21,889 nucleotides of DNA from Anaerolineales bacterium UBA1429 (GTDB taxonomy: Bacteria; Chloroflexota; Anaerolineae; UBA1429), in assembly GCA_002329325.1 (NCBI GenBank), contig DCTX01000045.1, positions 1 to 21,889 of the forward strand, read 5' to 3'. The translations under genes were made by a program, and so were the position numbers. Shown in pieces: positions 1 to 6,301 of this stretch (position 1 is the stretch's first letter; every line of letters begins with the position of its first letter). Below the pieces are notes generated by a model. That model was given only the letters and a program-made list of their open reading frames with translations. It was not told the DNA's origin and ran no database searches.

Positions 1-351
1 GGTAACGCGCGCCAGGTCACTGGCCGCCTGAGCGTGGGCCGGGTCGAGCGCGAGCGCACGCTGTAAGGCCGCATAGGCATCGTACCAGCGCCGCTCGTCC
101 ATCGCCGTTTGGGCGGCCTCGTATTGCGTCTGGGCATCGCTCACCAGCGCAAGCGCCTCGGCGGCGCGTTCGGGCGCGTCGGCAAAATCGCCGGCGTTGG
201 CAAAAGCCTCGGCGGCCTCGGCCCAGGCGTCGCGATCCACCGCGGCCACGCCGCGCGTATACCACTCCTGCGCGTTGGGCTGACATCCGGCCAGCAACGC
301 CAGTAGAACGGCAATGAACAGACAAGGCCAGAAAGCGCGATGTGCGGTCAT
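1..351 (-). CDS. Partial lipoprotein with TPR-like helical segment (3' end outside window)
   Basis: The frame stays open from the ATG at 351 to the window edge, so only the first 117 codons are seen. Residues 1-23 form a lipoprotein signal: a short Arg-containing start, a hydrophobic stretch and the lipobox LLAGC with the lipidation Cys at residue 23. The mature part is rich in Ala, Glu, Asp and aromatic residues, and runs of the type AWAEAAEAFANAGDFADAPE and WYDAYAALQRALALDPAHAQ look like tetratricopeptide helix pairs. It is probably anchored to the outer face of the cytoplasmic membrane and may bind proteins; the true function is unknown. A promoter lies directly upstream (379-407), so it need not be co-transcribed with the kinase gene before it. 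Signal and frame are clear; the TPR call is inference. Confidence 0.8.
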   Translation of the reverse strand, partial: MTAHRAFWPCLFIAVLLALLAGCQPNAQEWYTRGVAAVDRDAWAEAAEAFANAGDFADAPERAAEALALVSDAQTQYEAAQTAMDERRWYDAYAALQRALALDPAHAQAASDLARVT

Positions 352-378
352 GTGTAGCCCGGTTTCATGCTGGGCGGT

Positions 379-407
379 ATTCTAAGCCGCGGCGGCGTGG
401 CCGTCAA
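379..407 (-). promoter_or_regulatory. Promoter of the lipoprotein gene
   Basis: On the minus strand TTGACG (402-407) and TAGAAT (379-384) are separated by exactly 17 bp. Transcription would start near 372, giving a short leader of about 20 nt. The same two hexamers with the same spacing occur before metG (17857-17885). Confidence 0.65.
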
Positions 408-415
408 CGAACGTG

Positions 416-447
416 AAGGCCGACGGTTGTAGCCGTCGGCCTTTTTT
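416..447. terminator. Hairpin terminator after the RIO kinase gene
   Basis: An 11-bp perfect stem (416-426 with 433-443) has a 6-nt loop. A run of six T follows the stem core on the plus strand, while on the minus strand the stem is followed only by a short TT and a mixed sequence. The flanking genes are both on the minus strand, so the U-tract faces the wrong way for them. It may act weakly on the kinase transcript, or block antisense transcription. Confidence 0.6.
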
Positions 448-464
448 CGGTCGCGCCCTTGGCC

Positions 465-1457
465 TCAATCTTTGGCGGTGAGGGTCAGGTCAAAGTCGCT
501 CGCCGCCCAGACTTCATCCTGGCCATAGCGATACCAGAGATCATCGCTGATGGCGTGGGCATCGCAATCCACCCCCTGGCGCGCGAAATAGTCGCAGATG
601 CGCTGTACGTCGCGCTCCAGGATGGCGTGCGAGCGGCGGTTGCTCTCTAAAAGCGTCACCTGGGGCAGGTCAATGATCCACGGGATGCCCTCCCAATAGA
701 GGATGTTGTAGGCCGAGAGGTCGCCGTGGATCAGCCCCTGGCGCAGCATCAACTCGATGTTGCGCAAGACGCGCTCGAACAACACCTGCGCCTCGCTACG
801 CGCCAGGCTGACGCTGTTGAGCGTGGGCGCGGCGGTGTACTCGTCGCCGACGTATGCCATGAGCACGGCGTTGCTCTCGGCGGCATAAGGCTCGGGCACA
901 TCGGCGCCCGCCTCGAACAGCGCCTGCATGGCGGTGAACTCGTACATCAGCCACGAAGTATGGATCAATGACTCGCCAAAGCGGGTGCGCCCCGCAATGG
1001 CGCGCATTTCGCGCTGATCGCGCTCGGTCAGCGGTTTGCCCGCAAGGGTCAGCGGCGCACGGCCCTCGCGATACATGGCATCGTTGCGCAGGTTGCGAAA
1101 CTGGCGCGGGCGATATACTTTGGCCGCCGCCAGCGGCGTGGGGATAGGCCCCGTCGTGGCGCAGCGATAGACGCACGCCTCTTTGCCGCCTTTGATCATG
1201 GCGAGCACATCGGCGATCAGCTCACGGTCGTAAAAGCCGCGCAACGCATCCGCCAGCCAGGGGCCCTCAAAGCGGCTGGGGGTGTAGGTCATCTTCAGAC
1301 CGGCCTCCAGAACGGTGGGGTCGGCCAACTCGCGCACCTGGGCTTCTTGGCCGCTGTCGCGTTTGCGTCGCCCTTTCTGGGGCCGCTGCTCTTTATCCTC
1401 GATAGTAATGCCAAAACGACGTTCGTAATACTCAACCGGGTCTACGGTATCGTCCAA
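465..1457 (-). CDS. RIO1-type serine/threonine protein kinase
   Basis: The 330-residue protein has the hallmarks of the RIO kinase fold: a nucleotide-binding loop IKGGKEACVYR (88-98), the conserved Lys in AAKVYRP (Lys113), the catalytic loop HGDLSAYNIL (His244, Asp246, Asn251) and the metal-binding IIDLPQ (Asp263), as in RIO1 proteins. It should be a cytosolic ATP-dependent kinase or ATPase. RIO1 proteins act in ribosome maturation in eukaryotes and archaea, but the role of bacterial members is unclear. The start is TTG at 1457, chosen because AAAGGA lies 8 nt upstream and no better in-frame start exists. The first 45 residues are charged and probably disordered. The gene sits behind an attenuator-like leader (1458-1839), so expression may be controlled by premature termination. 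Family assignment is firm, substrate unknown. Confidence 0.93.
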   Translation of the reverse strand: MDDTVDPVEYYERRFGITIEDKEQRPQKGRRKRDSGQEAQVRELADPTVLEAGLKMTYTPSRFEGPWLADALRGFYDRELIADVLAMIKGGKEACVYRCATTGPIPTPLAAAKVYRPRQFRNLRNDAMYREGRAPLTLAGKPLTERDQREMRAIAGRTRFGESLIHTSWLMYEFTAMQALFEAGADVPEPYAAESNAVLMAYVGDEYTAAPTLNSVSLARSEAQVLFERVLRNIELMLRQGLIHGDLSAYNILYWEGIPWIIDLPQVTLLESNRRSHAILERDVQRICDYFARQGVDCDAHAISDDLWYRYGQDEVWAASDFDLTLTAKD

Positions 1458-1594
1458 CGTGGTGTTCCTTTATGTGACTGGGTAGATTCGATCCAATCGC
1501 CTGCTCGTGGAGCCGATGGACCGCATCGGCGCCGCCGTTTTTGTTTCCAACCCGCTCATTCTTCTGCATCCGTTCAACCACCTCCCTGGCCAAC

Positions 1595-1629
1595 AAAAAA
1601 AGAGCCGCGGGTGATATCCCCACGGCTCT
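1595..1629 (-). terminator. Second tandem intrinsic terminator in the RIO kinase leader
   Basis: Read on the minus strand, an 11-bp stem (1619-1629 with 1601-1611, one G-T pair) and a 7-nt loop are followed by seven T (1595-1601). This is a textbook intrinsic terminator, yet it lies about 140 nt upstream of the kinase start codon, on the kinase strand. Confidence 0.8.
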
Positions 1630-1636
1630 GGTCGCA

Positions 1637-1654
1637 GCAGACGGGATCGTCTGC
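1637..1654 (-). other. Hairpin between the two leader terminators
   Basis: GCAGACG (1637-1643) pairs with CGTCTGC (1648-1654) around a 4-nt loop. It separates the two terminators and could be part of an alternative fold. Confidence 0.5.
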
Positions 1655-1657
1655 CAC

Positions 1658-1687
1658 AAAAAAACCGCGGGGCCTATGCGCCCGCGG
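1658..1687 (-). terminator. First tandem intrinsic terminator in the RIO kinase leader
   Basis: Read on the minus strand, CCGCGGG (1681-1687) pairs with CCCGCGG (1665-1671) around a 9-nt loop and is followed by seven T (1658-1664). It begins about 30 nt after the stop codon of the short leader ORF. Confidence 0.8.
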
Positions 1688-1717
1688 CAGCAGCGAACAA
1701 CCGGTCAGCGTTCGAAG

Positions 1718-1774
1718 CTAGGGTGCGCGGCGCACAGCACAAACACAGCGCGAAACAGCATATGCGCTTTTCAT
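1718..1774 (-). CDS. Possible 18-residue leader peptide (uORF) upstream of the RIO kinase
   Basis: A short frame starts at ATG 1774 and ends in TAG. AAAGGAGG, among the strongest Shine-Dalgarno sites in the window, lies 8 nt before it, and the promoter start is only about 30 nt upstream. The peptide reads MKSAYAVSRCVCAVRRAP. It has no run of one amino acid, but two Cys and three Arg fall in its second half. Two intrinsic terminators follow at once, as in ribosome-dependent attenuators. Translation is inferred from the Shine-Dalgarno site only; a second start in another frame (the ATG of GCATATGCTG) lacks such a site. Confidence 0.5.
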   Translation of the reverse strand: MKSAYAVSRCVCAVRRAP

Positions 1775-1809
1775 GCAGCACGCCTCCTTTCTCACCTCGA
1801 ACTGCGGCC

Positions 1810-1839
1810 AGCATAGCATGATTGAGTCCCTGTTGTCAA
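1810..1839 (-). promoter_or_regulatory. Promoter of the RIO kinase leader transcript
   Basis: On the minus strand a perfect TTGACA (1834-1839) and TATGCT (1810-1815) are 18 bp apart. The start near 1803 would give a leader of about 345 nt before the kinase start codon. Confidence 0.65.
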
Positions 1840-1987
1840 GGATCGTTTTGCGCTGGTTCTACGGCAAAGGAGCGTTGCCACGGTGGCAGTCGGGCATTAC
1901 CCTGCCATGTGCGCCAAAAGCGCGCAACATCGCCGCCTGGTGTGCGTATCGTTAGGCAGATAGCAGTGGCAATGTGAAAGGGGCACA

Positions 1988-2296
1988 ATGAACAGGATTC
2001 TGCTCGTATTGGTTCTGCTGTTGGCCGTATTTGCGCTCACGGCTTGCGTCGCCGGGCCGAATGCCCAGGTGCGCACGCCGAACGAGGATGGCAAGGTTGC
2101 CGGTTTCTGGCGCGGCCTCTGGCATGGCATCATCGCGCCGATCACGTTCATCATCTCGTTGTTCACCGACAGCGTGAACTTTTACGAGGTGCACAATAAC
2201 GGCAACTGGTACGATCTGGGCTTTGTTTTGGGCACAGGGCTGTTGGGCGGTGGCGGCATCATGGGGTCGCGCCGCCACCATCATCACGACGACTAG
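1988..2296 (+). CDS. Small conserved-looking lipoprotein of unknown function
   Basis: The 102-residue protein starts with a lipoprotein signal whose lipobox LTAC places the lipidated Cys at residue 20. The mature part has a hydrophobic segment (about 41-62, GFWRGLWHGIIAPITFIISL), then VNFYEVHNNGNWYDLGFVLG, a Gly-rich stretch and a C-terminal HHHHDD tail. The tryptophan-rich FWRGLWHG and EVHNNGNWYDLGF stretches resemble a family of small uncharacterised membrane-associated proteins found in many bacteria, but I cannot name it. AAAGGGG precedes the ATG at suitable spacing. The four consecutive His could bind metal, which is only a guess. It converges on the deaminase gene with 15 bp between stop codons. 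Confidence 0.8.
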   Translation: MNRILLVLVLLLAVFALTACVAGPNAQVRTPNEDGKVAGFWRGLWHGIIAPITFIISLFTDSVNFYEVHNNGNWYDLGFVLGTGLLGGGGIMGSRRHHHHDD

Positions 2297-2300
2297 ACGC

Positions 2301-2317
2301 CTCTAGCGCTGCTAGAG
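2301..2317. terminator. Short hairpin between convergent genes
   Basis: CTCTAGC (2301-2307) and GCTAGAG (2311-2317) form a perfect 7-bp stem with a 3-nt loop. It contains the stop codon of the deaminase gene (2312-2314). No T-run follows on either strand, so termination by this hairpin is uncertain. Confidence 0.35.
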
Positions 2318-3667
2318 CGCAGCCATGAGCTGGCGGCTGGCCGCATTGTGTTCGGCAACGAGGCGCGCCAGCTCATGGCTTACCAGTGCCCCATCACGCA
2401 CGACAAAGCGCCCGGCGATGATGCTCCAATCCACATCAACGGGCGCGCACAACCACAGCGCCGCTACGGGGTCGGCGTGGCCCCCGGCCAGCTCGTGACG
2501 CTCCAGGTCGAAAGCGATCAGGTCGGCGGCCATGCCCGGCGCCAGGGCGCCGATGTCCTCCCGCCGCAGCACGGCGGCCCCGCCCCGGGTGGCCATCGCC
2601 AGCGCCTCGCGGGCCGAGAGGGCTTCTGCGCCGCCCGCCACCCGCTGCAACAGCATGGCCAGACGCGCCTCGGCCAGCATGTTGTTCGAATCGTTGCTGG
2701 CGCTGCCATCCACGCCCAGGCTCACCCGCACCCCGGCATCGAGATAGGCCCGCACCGGCGCGATGCCAGAGCCCAGGCGCATGTTGCTGCTGGGACAGTG
2801 GGCCACGCCGGTATCCGTCTCGGCCAGCATCGCCACCTCGTCGGCGCGGATCTGCACGGCGTGGGCCCACCACACATCGGGGCCGACCCAGCCCAGCGAG
2901 GCCATGTAGGCCGCCGGGCGCATCCCCACCCGCTCCAGCGTGTAGCGCTCCTCATCGCGCGTCTCGGCCACGTGGGTGTGCAGCAGCACACCATAGGCCC
3001 GGGCCAGCTCCGCCGACTGGCGCATCAGGTCCGGGCTGACGTTGAACGGCGCGCAGGGCGCCACGGCGATCCGGCACATGGCGCCGGGGCGGGGATCGTG
3101 GAAACGCTCGATGACCTCGCGGGTATCGCGGAGGAGGGCGTCCTCGTCCTCGACCACGTCGTCGGGCGGCAGGCCCCCTTGCGCCCTGCCGATGGACATG
3201 CTCCCCCGGCAGGGGTGGAACCGCACGCCCAAGTCGCGGGCAGCCCGGATCTCATCCTCGATGTGCACCCCGTTGGCATACAGGTACAGGTGATCGCTGA
3301 CGGTGGTGGCCCCCGTGAGGGCCAGCTCGGCCAGGGCCGTCTGGGCGCTCACGTAGACCATCTCGGGCGTGATGGCATCCCACACCTGATAGTGGGTCGT
3401 GAGCCAATCGAACAGCTCATGATCCTGCGCCTCGGGCAGGGCCCGGGTCAGCGATTGGAACAGGTGGTGATGGGTGTTGACCATCCCTGGCAGGATGACC
3501 ATGTCGCCCGCCTCGATGACGCGATCGGCGACGGCGGGCAGCTCCTCCGCGGGGCCCACCTGCGCGATGACGTTATCGCGGATGAACACCGAGCCCCGGG
3601 GGATCTCGCGCCCGGCGGCATCCATGGTCGCCACCAGGCGCGCCTTGCGGATCAATAGGGTAGACAT
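2312..3667 (-). CDS. 8-oxoguanine deaminase-like amidohydrolase
   Basis: This 451-residue protein belongs to the amidohydrolase superfamily, in the cytosine/guanine/atrazine deaminase branch. Metal and catalytic residues are visible: HxH in NTHHHLF (His66, His68), HTHVAE (His230, His232, Glu235), WWAHAVQI (His269), GVAHCPSSNMRLGSG and SLGVDGSASNDSNNML (Asp320). The NTHHHLFQSLTR and DGSASNDSNNM stretches are typical of 8-oxoguanine deaminases and hydroxyatrazine hydrolases. The likely reaction is zinc-dependent deamination of 8-oxoguanine to urate in the cytosol, i.e. disposal or salvage of oxidised purines. The start at 3667 is chosen for GAGGA 8 nt upstream; an in-frame start 66 nt further up lacks such a site. 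No other purine genes are adjacent. The exact substrate could also be another aminopurine or triazine. Confidence 0.88.
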   Translation of the reverse strand: MSTLLIRKARLVATMDAAGREIPRGSVFIRDNVIAQVGPAEELPAVADRVIEAGDMVILPGMVNTHHHLFQSLTRALPEAQDHELFDWLTTHYQVWDAITPEMVYVSAQTALAELALTGATTVSDHLYLYANGVHIEDEIRAARDLGVRFHPCRGSMSIGRAQGGLPPDDVVEDEDALLRDTREVIERFHDPRPGAMCRIAVAPCAPFNVSPDLMRQSAELARAYGVLLHTHVAETRDEERYTLERVGMRPAAYMASLGWVGPDVWWAHAVQIRADEVAMLAETDTGVAHCPSSNMRLGSGIAPVRAYLDAGVRVSLGVDGSASNDSNNMLAEARLAMLLQRVAGGAEALSAREALAMATRGGAAVLRREDIGALAPGMAADLIAFDLERHELAGGHADPVAALWLCAPVDVDWSIIAGRFVVRDGALVSHELARLVAEHNAASRQLMAAL

Positions 3668-3753
3668 GGGGTTGTCCTCGTTGGCGATCTGTATCATCGC
3701 CCGGGAGGGCGCGGCGCCCCCCGCGCGGCGCATTCGGCTCTCGGCACATTCGA

Positions 3754-3762
3754 TGCTATACT
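3754..3762 (+). promoter_or_regulatory. Extended -10 promoter of the small membrane protein/VanZ operon
   Basis: TGCTATACT matches an extended -10 element (TG at 3754-3755, TATACT at 3757-3762). No clear -35 box lies at the usual distance. Transcription would begin near 3769, about 28 nt before the first start codon. Confidence 0.5.
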
Positions 3763-3796
3763 GCTCCCCGATCGTTGCGAGCTATCAAGGAGCGCT

Positions 3797-3964
3797 ATGA
3801 ACGCTGATGGCACACGACTGATCTTTTGGCTCGATGTCCTGGTCCTCTTGATCGCTGTGATCCTCTTTATCCTGCACCAGTGGGATTGGCTGCTGGCGCT
3901 GATGATCGGCCTGGTGCTGATGAACTACTTTGACCATGTGCTGCAGCGGCGGCGCGACCGATGA
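3797..3964 (+). CDS. Small membrane protein (55 aa) coupled to the VanZ-like gene
   Basis: This short gene starts at ATG 3797 with AAGGAG 7 nt upstream and ends in TGA at 3962-3964. The stop overlaps the ATG of the next gene in an ATGA junction, so translation of the two is probably coupled. The protein has a short polar start, a hydrophobic segment FWLDVLVLLIAVILFIL, a His-Gln-Trp-Asp-Trp turn, a second segment LLALMIGLVLMNYF and a basic C-terminus ending QRRRDR, suggesting a two-helix hairpin in the cytoplasmic membrane. I do not recognise the family. The promoter, ribosome site and overlap argue that it is real. Confidence 0.75.
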   Translation: MNADGTRLIFWLDVLVLLIAVILFILHQWDWLLALMIGLVLMNYFDHVLQRRRDR

Positions 3965-4419
3965 GTCGTGTGCAAGAGATCGAGCCCGGTGCGGCGCCCC
4001 GCCCCCGCTGGATGGACCTGGTCCTCTACGAGCTGCCCCTGTTGGCCTGCATGGCCCTCATCATCGTTCTCTCCAGCAGACCCTCGCTGCCCGGCCCCGG
4101 CGAGCGGGGCAGCCTGGTGCGGGACATATTCAACTATGGTAGCCACGCGTTCATCTATGGCGTCCTGGCGATCCTGGCCTGGCGCGTCGTGGCCTTCCGC
4201 GCCGCCCTGCTGCCGGCCTGGATCGCGCGCCGCCCCCGGCTGAGCGCGATCTTCTTTGCCCTGCTGTTCGGCATCAGCGACGAGTTCCATCAGAGCTTTG
4301 TGCCCGGGCGCACGGCCTCGCCCTGGGATGCGCTGGTGGATCTGCTGGGAGCCGCCCTGGCCATGCTGGCCCTCGGCTATGGCCCGCCGCTGCTGACCCG
4401 CCGGCGTCGGCGCCCCTGA
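3961..4419 (+). CDS. VanZ-like family membrane protein
   Basis: The 152-residue protein has about four membrane segments (roughly 20-40, 60-80, 90-108 and 126-145). It carries the family signature GISDEFHQSFVPGRTASPWD followed by LVDLLGA, plus an early SSRPSLPGP loop and a GSHAFIYGVLA helix. VanZ proteins are named after the teicoplanin-resistance accessory protein; most members, including stand-alone ones like this, have no known biochemical role. There is no vanA/vanH/vanX neighbourhood, so resistance should not be inferred. The start overlaps the stop of the preceding 55-residue gene by 4 nt, and the gene converges with the pseudouridine synthase gene after 13 bp. Confidence 0.9.
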   Translation: MSRVQEIEPGAAPRPRWMDLVLYELPLLACMALIIVLSSRPSLPGPGERGSLVRDIFNYGSHAFIYGVLAILAWRVVAFRAALLPAWIARRPRLSAIFFALLFGISDEFHQSFVPGRTASPWDALVDLLGAALAMLALGYGPPLLTRRRRRP

Positions 4420-4432
4420 GCCGGAGCTGCCT

Positions 4433-5056
4433 TCAGTCGCCGCCCTGCCCGAGCATGCGCGCCAGCGCGGCCAGCTCCTCCTCCTGCAGGTAGCGCCACT
4501 GCCCCGGAGCCAGGTCGCCCAGGGCGATGGGCCCCAGCGCCACGCGGATCAGCCGCAGGGTGGGATGGCCCACGGCGGCCGTCATGTGGCGGATCTGGCG
4601 CTTGCGCCCCTCTCGCAGCACGATGCGCAGCCAGGTGGCCGGCCCCGCCGTCCCAGGCTCCGCTGGGGCGGGCTGCTCGGCGGCGGGCAGCAGCGCCACC
4701 TCGGCCTCCCGTGTCCGCCGGCCCTTGACCACCACGCCCCGTCGCAGCGCCTCCAGCGCCGCCGCATCGGGCGCCCCCTCCACCAGCGCCCAGTACACCT
4801 TGGGATGCTCGTACTGCGGATGGGTCAGCCGGTGCAGCAGGTCGCCGTCGTCGCTGAGGAGCAGCAGGCCCTCGCTCTCACGGTCCAGCCGGCCCGCCGG
4901 CTCCAGCCCGCGCACGGGCAGGAGATCGGCCAGGGTTGGCCGGCCAGTGCCCTCGGGGTCAACCCAGTCGCAGAGCACGCCACGGGGCTTGTGGAGCGCC
5001 ACATAGCGCCTCTCGGGTTGCCGTGCCGTGGTCTTGCCTGATCGCCCTCGCCTCAT
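4433..5056 (-). CDS. rluE: 23S rRNA pseudouridine synthase, RluE-type (RsuA family)
   Basis: The 207-residue protein converts uridine to pseudouridine in rRNA. The family motif GRLDRESEGLLLLSDDG holds the catalytic Asp58, YVALHKPRGVLCDW (18-31) is the typical first strand, and GRKRQIRHMTAAVGHPTLRLIR is the conserved C-terminal binding segment. It lacks the N-terminal S4 domain of RsuA/RluB, as do RluE proteins (E. coli RluE modifies U2457 of 23S rRNA). Residues 124-138 are an Ala/Pro/Glu-rich insertion. ATG 5056 follows GGGAGG at 6 nt; an extended -10 box lies at 5081-5089. The family is certain, while the exact uridine is inferred from the RluE resemblance. Confidence 0.88.
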   Translation of the reverse strand: MRRGRSGKTTARQPERRYVALHKPRGVLCDWVDPEGTGRPTLADLLPVRGLEPAGRLDRESEGLLLLSDDGDLLHRLTHPQYEHPKVYWALVEGAPDAAALEALRRGVVVKGRRTREAEVALLPAAEQPAPAEPGTAGPATWLRIVLREGRKRQIRHMTAAVGHPTLRLIRVALGPIALGDLAPGQWRYLQEEELAALARMLGQGGD

Positions 5057-5080
5057 CTCGTTCCTCCCGACCTCCCCCCG

Positions 5081-5089
5081 AGTGTAGCA
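5081..5089 (-). promoter_or_regulatory. Extended -10 element before the pseudouridine synthase gene
   Basis: Minus-strand TGCTACACT (hexamer at 5081-5086) lies 24 nt upstream of the start codon, without a clear -35 box. The same type of TGC-extended element precedes the MurF-Alr and FDP genes. Confidence 0.4.
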
Positions 5090-5120
5090 CGGCGCGCCCA
5101 GCGCCGCCAGCGCCCGGCAC

Positions 5121-5160
5121 GGGCAACGCCCCGGATCAACCTTGACCCGGGGCGTCGCCC
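5121..5160. terminator. 40-bp inverted repeat downstream of the secreted-protein gene
   Basis: GGGC plus ACGCCCCGG (5121-5134) pairs with CCGGGGCGT plus GCCC (5147-5160) with one mismatch. The loop itself can close by TCAA/TTGA (5136-5139 with 5142-5145). It begins about 25 nt after the stop at 5186. There is no T-run on either strand, so it may be a factor-dependent terminator or a 3' stability hairpin. Confidence 0.5.
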
Positions 5161-5185
5161 TGAGAGGAGAGAGAAAACGAGGGCG

Positions 5186-6001
5186 CTAGTTGGCCATGGT
5201 AAGGCTGTAGGTCATCAGGGCGCCGTCGGTATAGTTGTAGATCTGGATCAGAAACTCGCCCGCTTCCGTCGAAGCCAGGGTCGCCGTGAGCTCGCCGGCG
5301 ACGTCGCCAGAGGCGCCTGCGGCCACCTCCTCACCCGAGGGGCTATAGACCACAAACCCCATGGCTCCGGCAAAGCTGGGATCCACGGGCGCATGGGTCA
5401 AGGTTATGGCAACCTCAGACTCGTCGCCTGGATAGGATAGGGTATGATGCGCATAGGCCCCGCCTGTATTGCCCACCAAGGCGCCCATGGTCGGCTCCAT
5501 TGACACAGGAGCGGCGCTCTCTGCTTCGGCGGGGGTCTCAGCGGCGGTCGGGGCCATGACGGGCTCGCCCACGCCGCTGGCGGAGAGGTCATAGCCCACC
5601 GTCACGTCAGAGTAGTTGTAGACCTGGATCAGGAGGCTGCCGGCCTCTTGGGCGGCATACGTCAGCCGCAGCAGGCCGTCATCCTCCACCCACGTAGGCT
5701 GATACTCGTCGCCATCGGGCCCATAGAGCTGGAATCCAATGGCCGAGGCGTAGGACGGATCCCGCGGGGCGTAGACCATCTCAATCGTCAGCTCCTCATC
5801 GCCACCCGGATAGGAGATCTGGTGGCCATCGAAGGAACCTGCGGGCGACCCGGCCAGCACGCCGCTCGCCTGCCAGCGCCCCCCGGGCATCGCCTCGTCG
5901 GCCTGGGCCAGAGACACTGTCTGCCCCAGGGTCACGAGCGCCAGCGCCAGTGCAAGGACCATCAGGCTGCGGCCAAGAGAACTTGATCTGTCTTTTGCCA
6001 T
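5186..6001 (-). CDS. Secreted protein with two homologous beta-rich modules
   Basis: The 271-residue protein begins with a signal peptide: a basic start, hydrophobic core 13-30 and probable cleavage after LAQA (residue 34). The rest consists of two related modules, about 46-142 and 173-268. Each contains a SYPG-(G)DE strand, an AP(R/V)DPS(Y/F)A(S/G)A(I/M)GF strand, a YxPxG(D/E)E turn and EAG(S/E)(F/L)LIQ(V/I)YNY near the end. A linker rich in Ala, Glu, Pro and Thr (147-172) joins them. The pattern recalls pre-peptidase C-terminal-like beta-sandwich domains, but no enzyme motif is present, so a binding or structural role outside the cell is most likely. ATG 6001 is supported by AAGGAAAGG 8 nt upstream. 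The module homology is direct; the fold is inference. Confidence 0.82.
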   Translation of the reverse strand: MAKDRSSSLGRSLMVLALALALVTLGQTVSLAQADEAMPGGRWQASGVLAGSPAGSFDGHQISYPGGDEELTIEMVYAPRDPSYASAIGFQLYGPDGDEYQPTWVEDDGLLRLTYAAQEAGSLLIQVYNYSDVTVGYDLSASGVGEPVMAPTAAETPAEAESAAPVSMEPTMGALVGNTGGAYAHHTLSYPGDESEVAITLTHAPVDPSFAGAMGFVVYSPSGEEVAAGASGDVAGELTATLASTEAGEFLIQIYNYTDGALMTYSLTMAN

Positions 6002-6081
6002 CGGTGCATCCTTTCCTTGTTTGGGGCTCTCCGTACGGACCGCCCCCCTGAAGCGTCTCTCTCGGTTCGACGCGCCCAGTA

Positions 6082-6100
6082 TGGCAGCAGAGTGCTGCCA
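6082..6100. promoter_or_regulatory. Operator-like inverted repeat upstream of the secreted-protein gene
   Basis: TGGCAGCAGAGTGCTGCCA is an 8-bp perfect inverted repeat with a 3-nt centre. Read on the minus strand it overlaps a possible TGC-CATACT extended -10 (6078-6086), about 80 nt before the secreted-protein start. It could be an operator or an RNA hairpin; no regulator is identified. Confidence 0.4.
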
Positions 6101-6272
6101 GAGTGTGGTGGCGGTGTTAGCGTTGTGTGGAGATCGGCGCTGCCCGCCGGCTCAGCGGCAAGGCGGGGACGCGGGAGGCCAGCCGCTGCGGCTGCACCGT
6201 GCAGGGGCACGGCTTTCACCGGGGAGATACCACGTTACCTACTGTTTTCTCCATTGCGGAGCCCTCTATATG

Positions 6273-6301
6273 TTGATAGACGCTTGCGGTCGTGCTAGTA
6301 T
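6273..6301 (+). promoter_or_regulatory. Candidate promoter upstream of the Xre-type regulator
   Basis: TTGATA (6273-6278) and TAGTAT (6296-6301) are 17 bp apart. A start near 6308 would give a leader of about 175 nt. A second, closer -10-like TAGAAT (6463-6468) has no -35 partner. Confidence 0.4.

Larger units (their letters stand above)
1458..1987. other. 530-bp intergenic region holding the kinase leader
   Basis: Apart from the promoter, short ORF and hairpins listed separately, 1458-1594 holds small overlapping frames on the minus strand. One of 35 codons begins at TTG 1577 shortly after GGGAGG, and its TAA (1470-1472) overlaps the Shine-Dalgarno site of the kinase. Another of 45 codons begins at ATG 1569 and overlaps the kinase start. 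Neither can be called a gene. The part from 1840 to 1987 holds the upstream region of the plus-strand lipoprotein, where I see no convincing promoter. Confidence 0.4.

Noticed and set aside
1595..1720. T-box riboswitch upstream of the RIO kinase
   Set aside because: CCGCGG followed by a T-run is reminiscent, but the conserved T-box core (GGTGG-ACCGCG type) and specifier arm are missing and the gene is not tRNA-related.
2348..3658. Plus-strand frame opposite the 8-oxoguanine deaminase gene
   Set aside because: The opposite strand encodes a complete amidohydrolase with metal ligands; the frame is its shadow.
3961..4419. Glycopeptide resistance determinant
   Set aside because: Only a VanZ-like protein is present; no vanHAX or vanRS genes accompany it.
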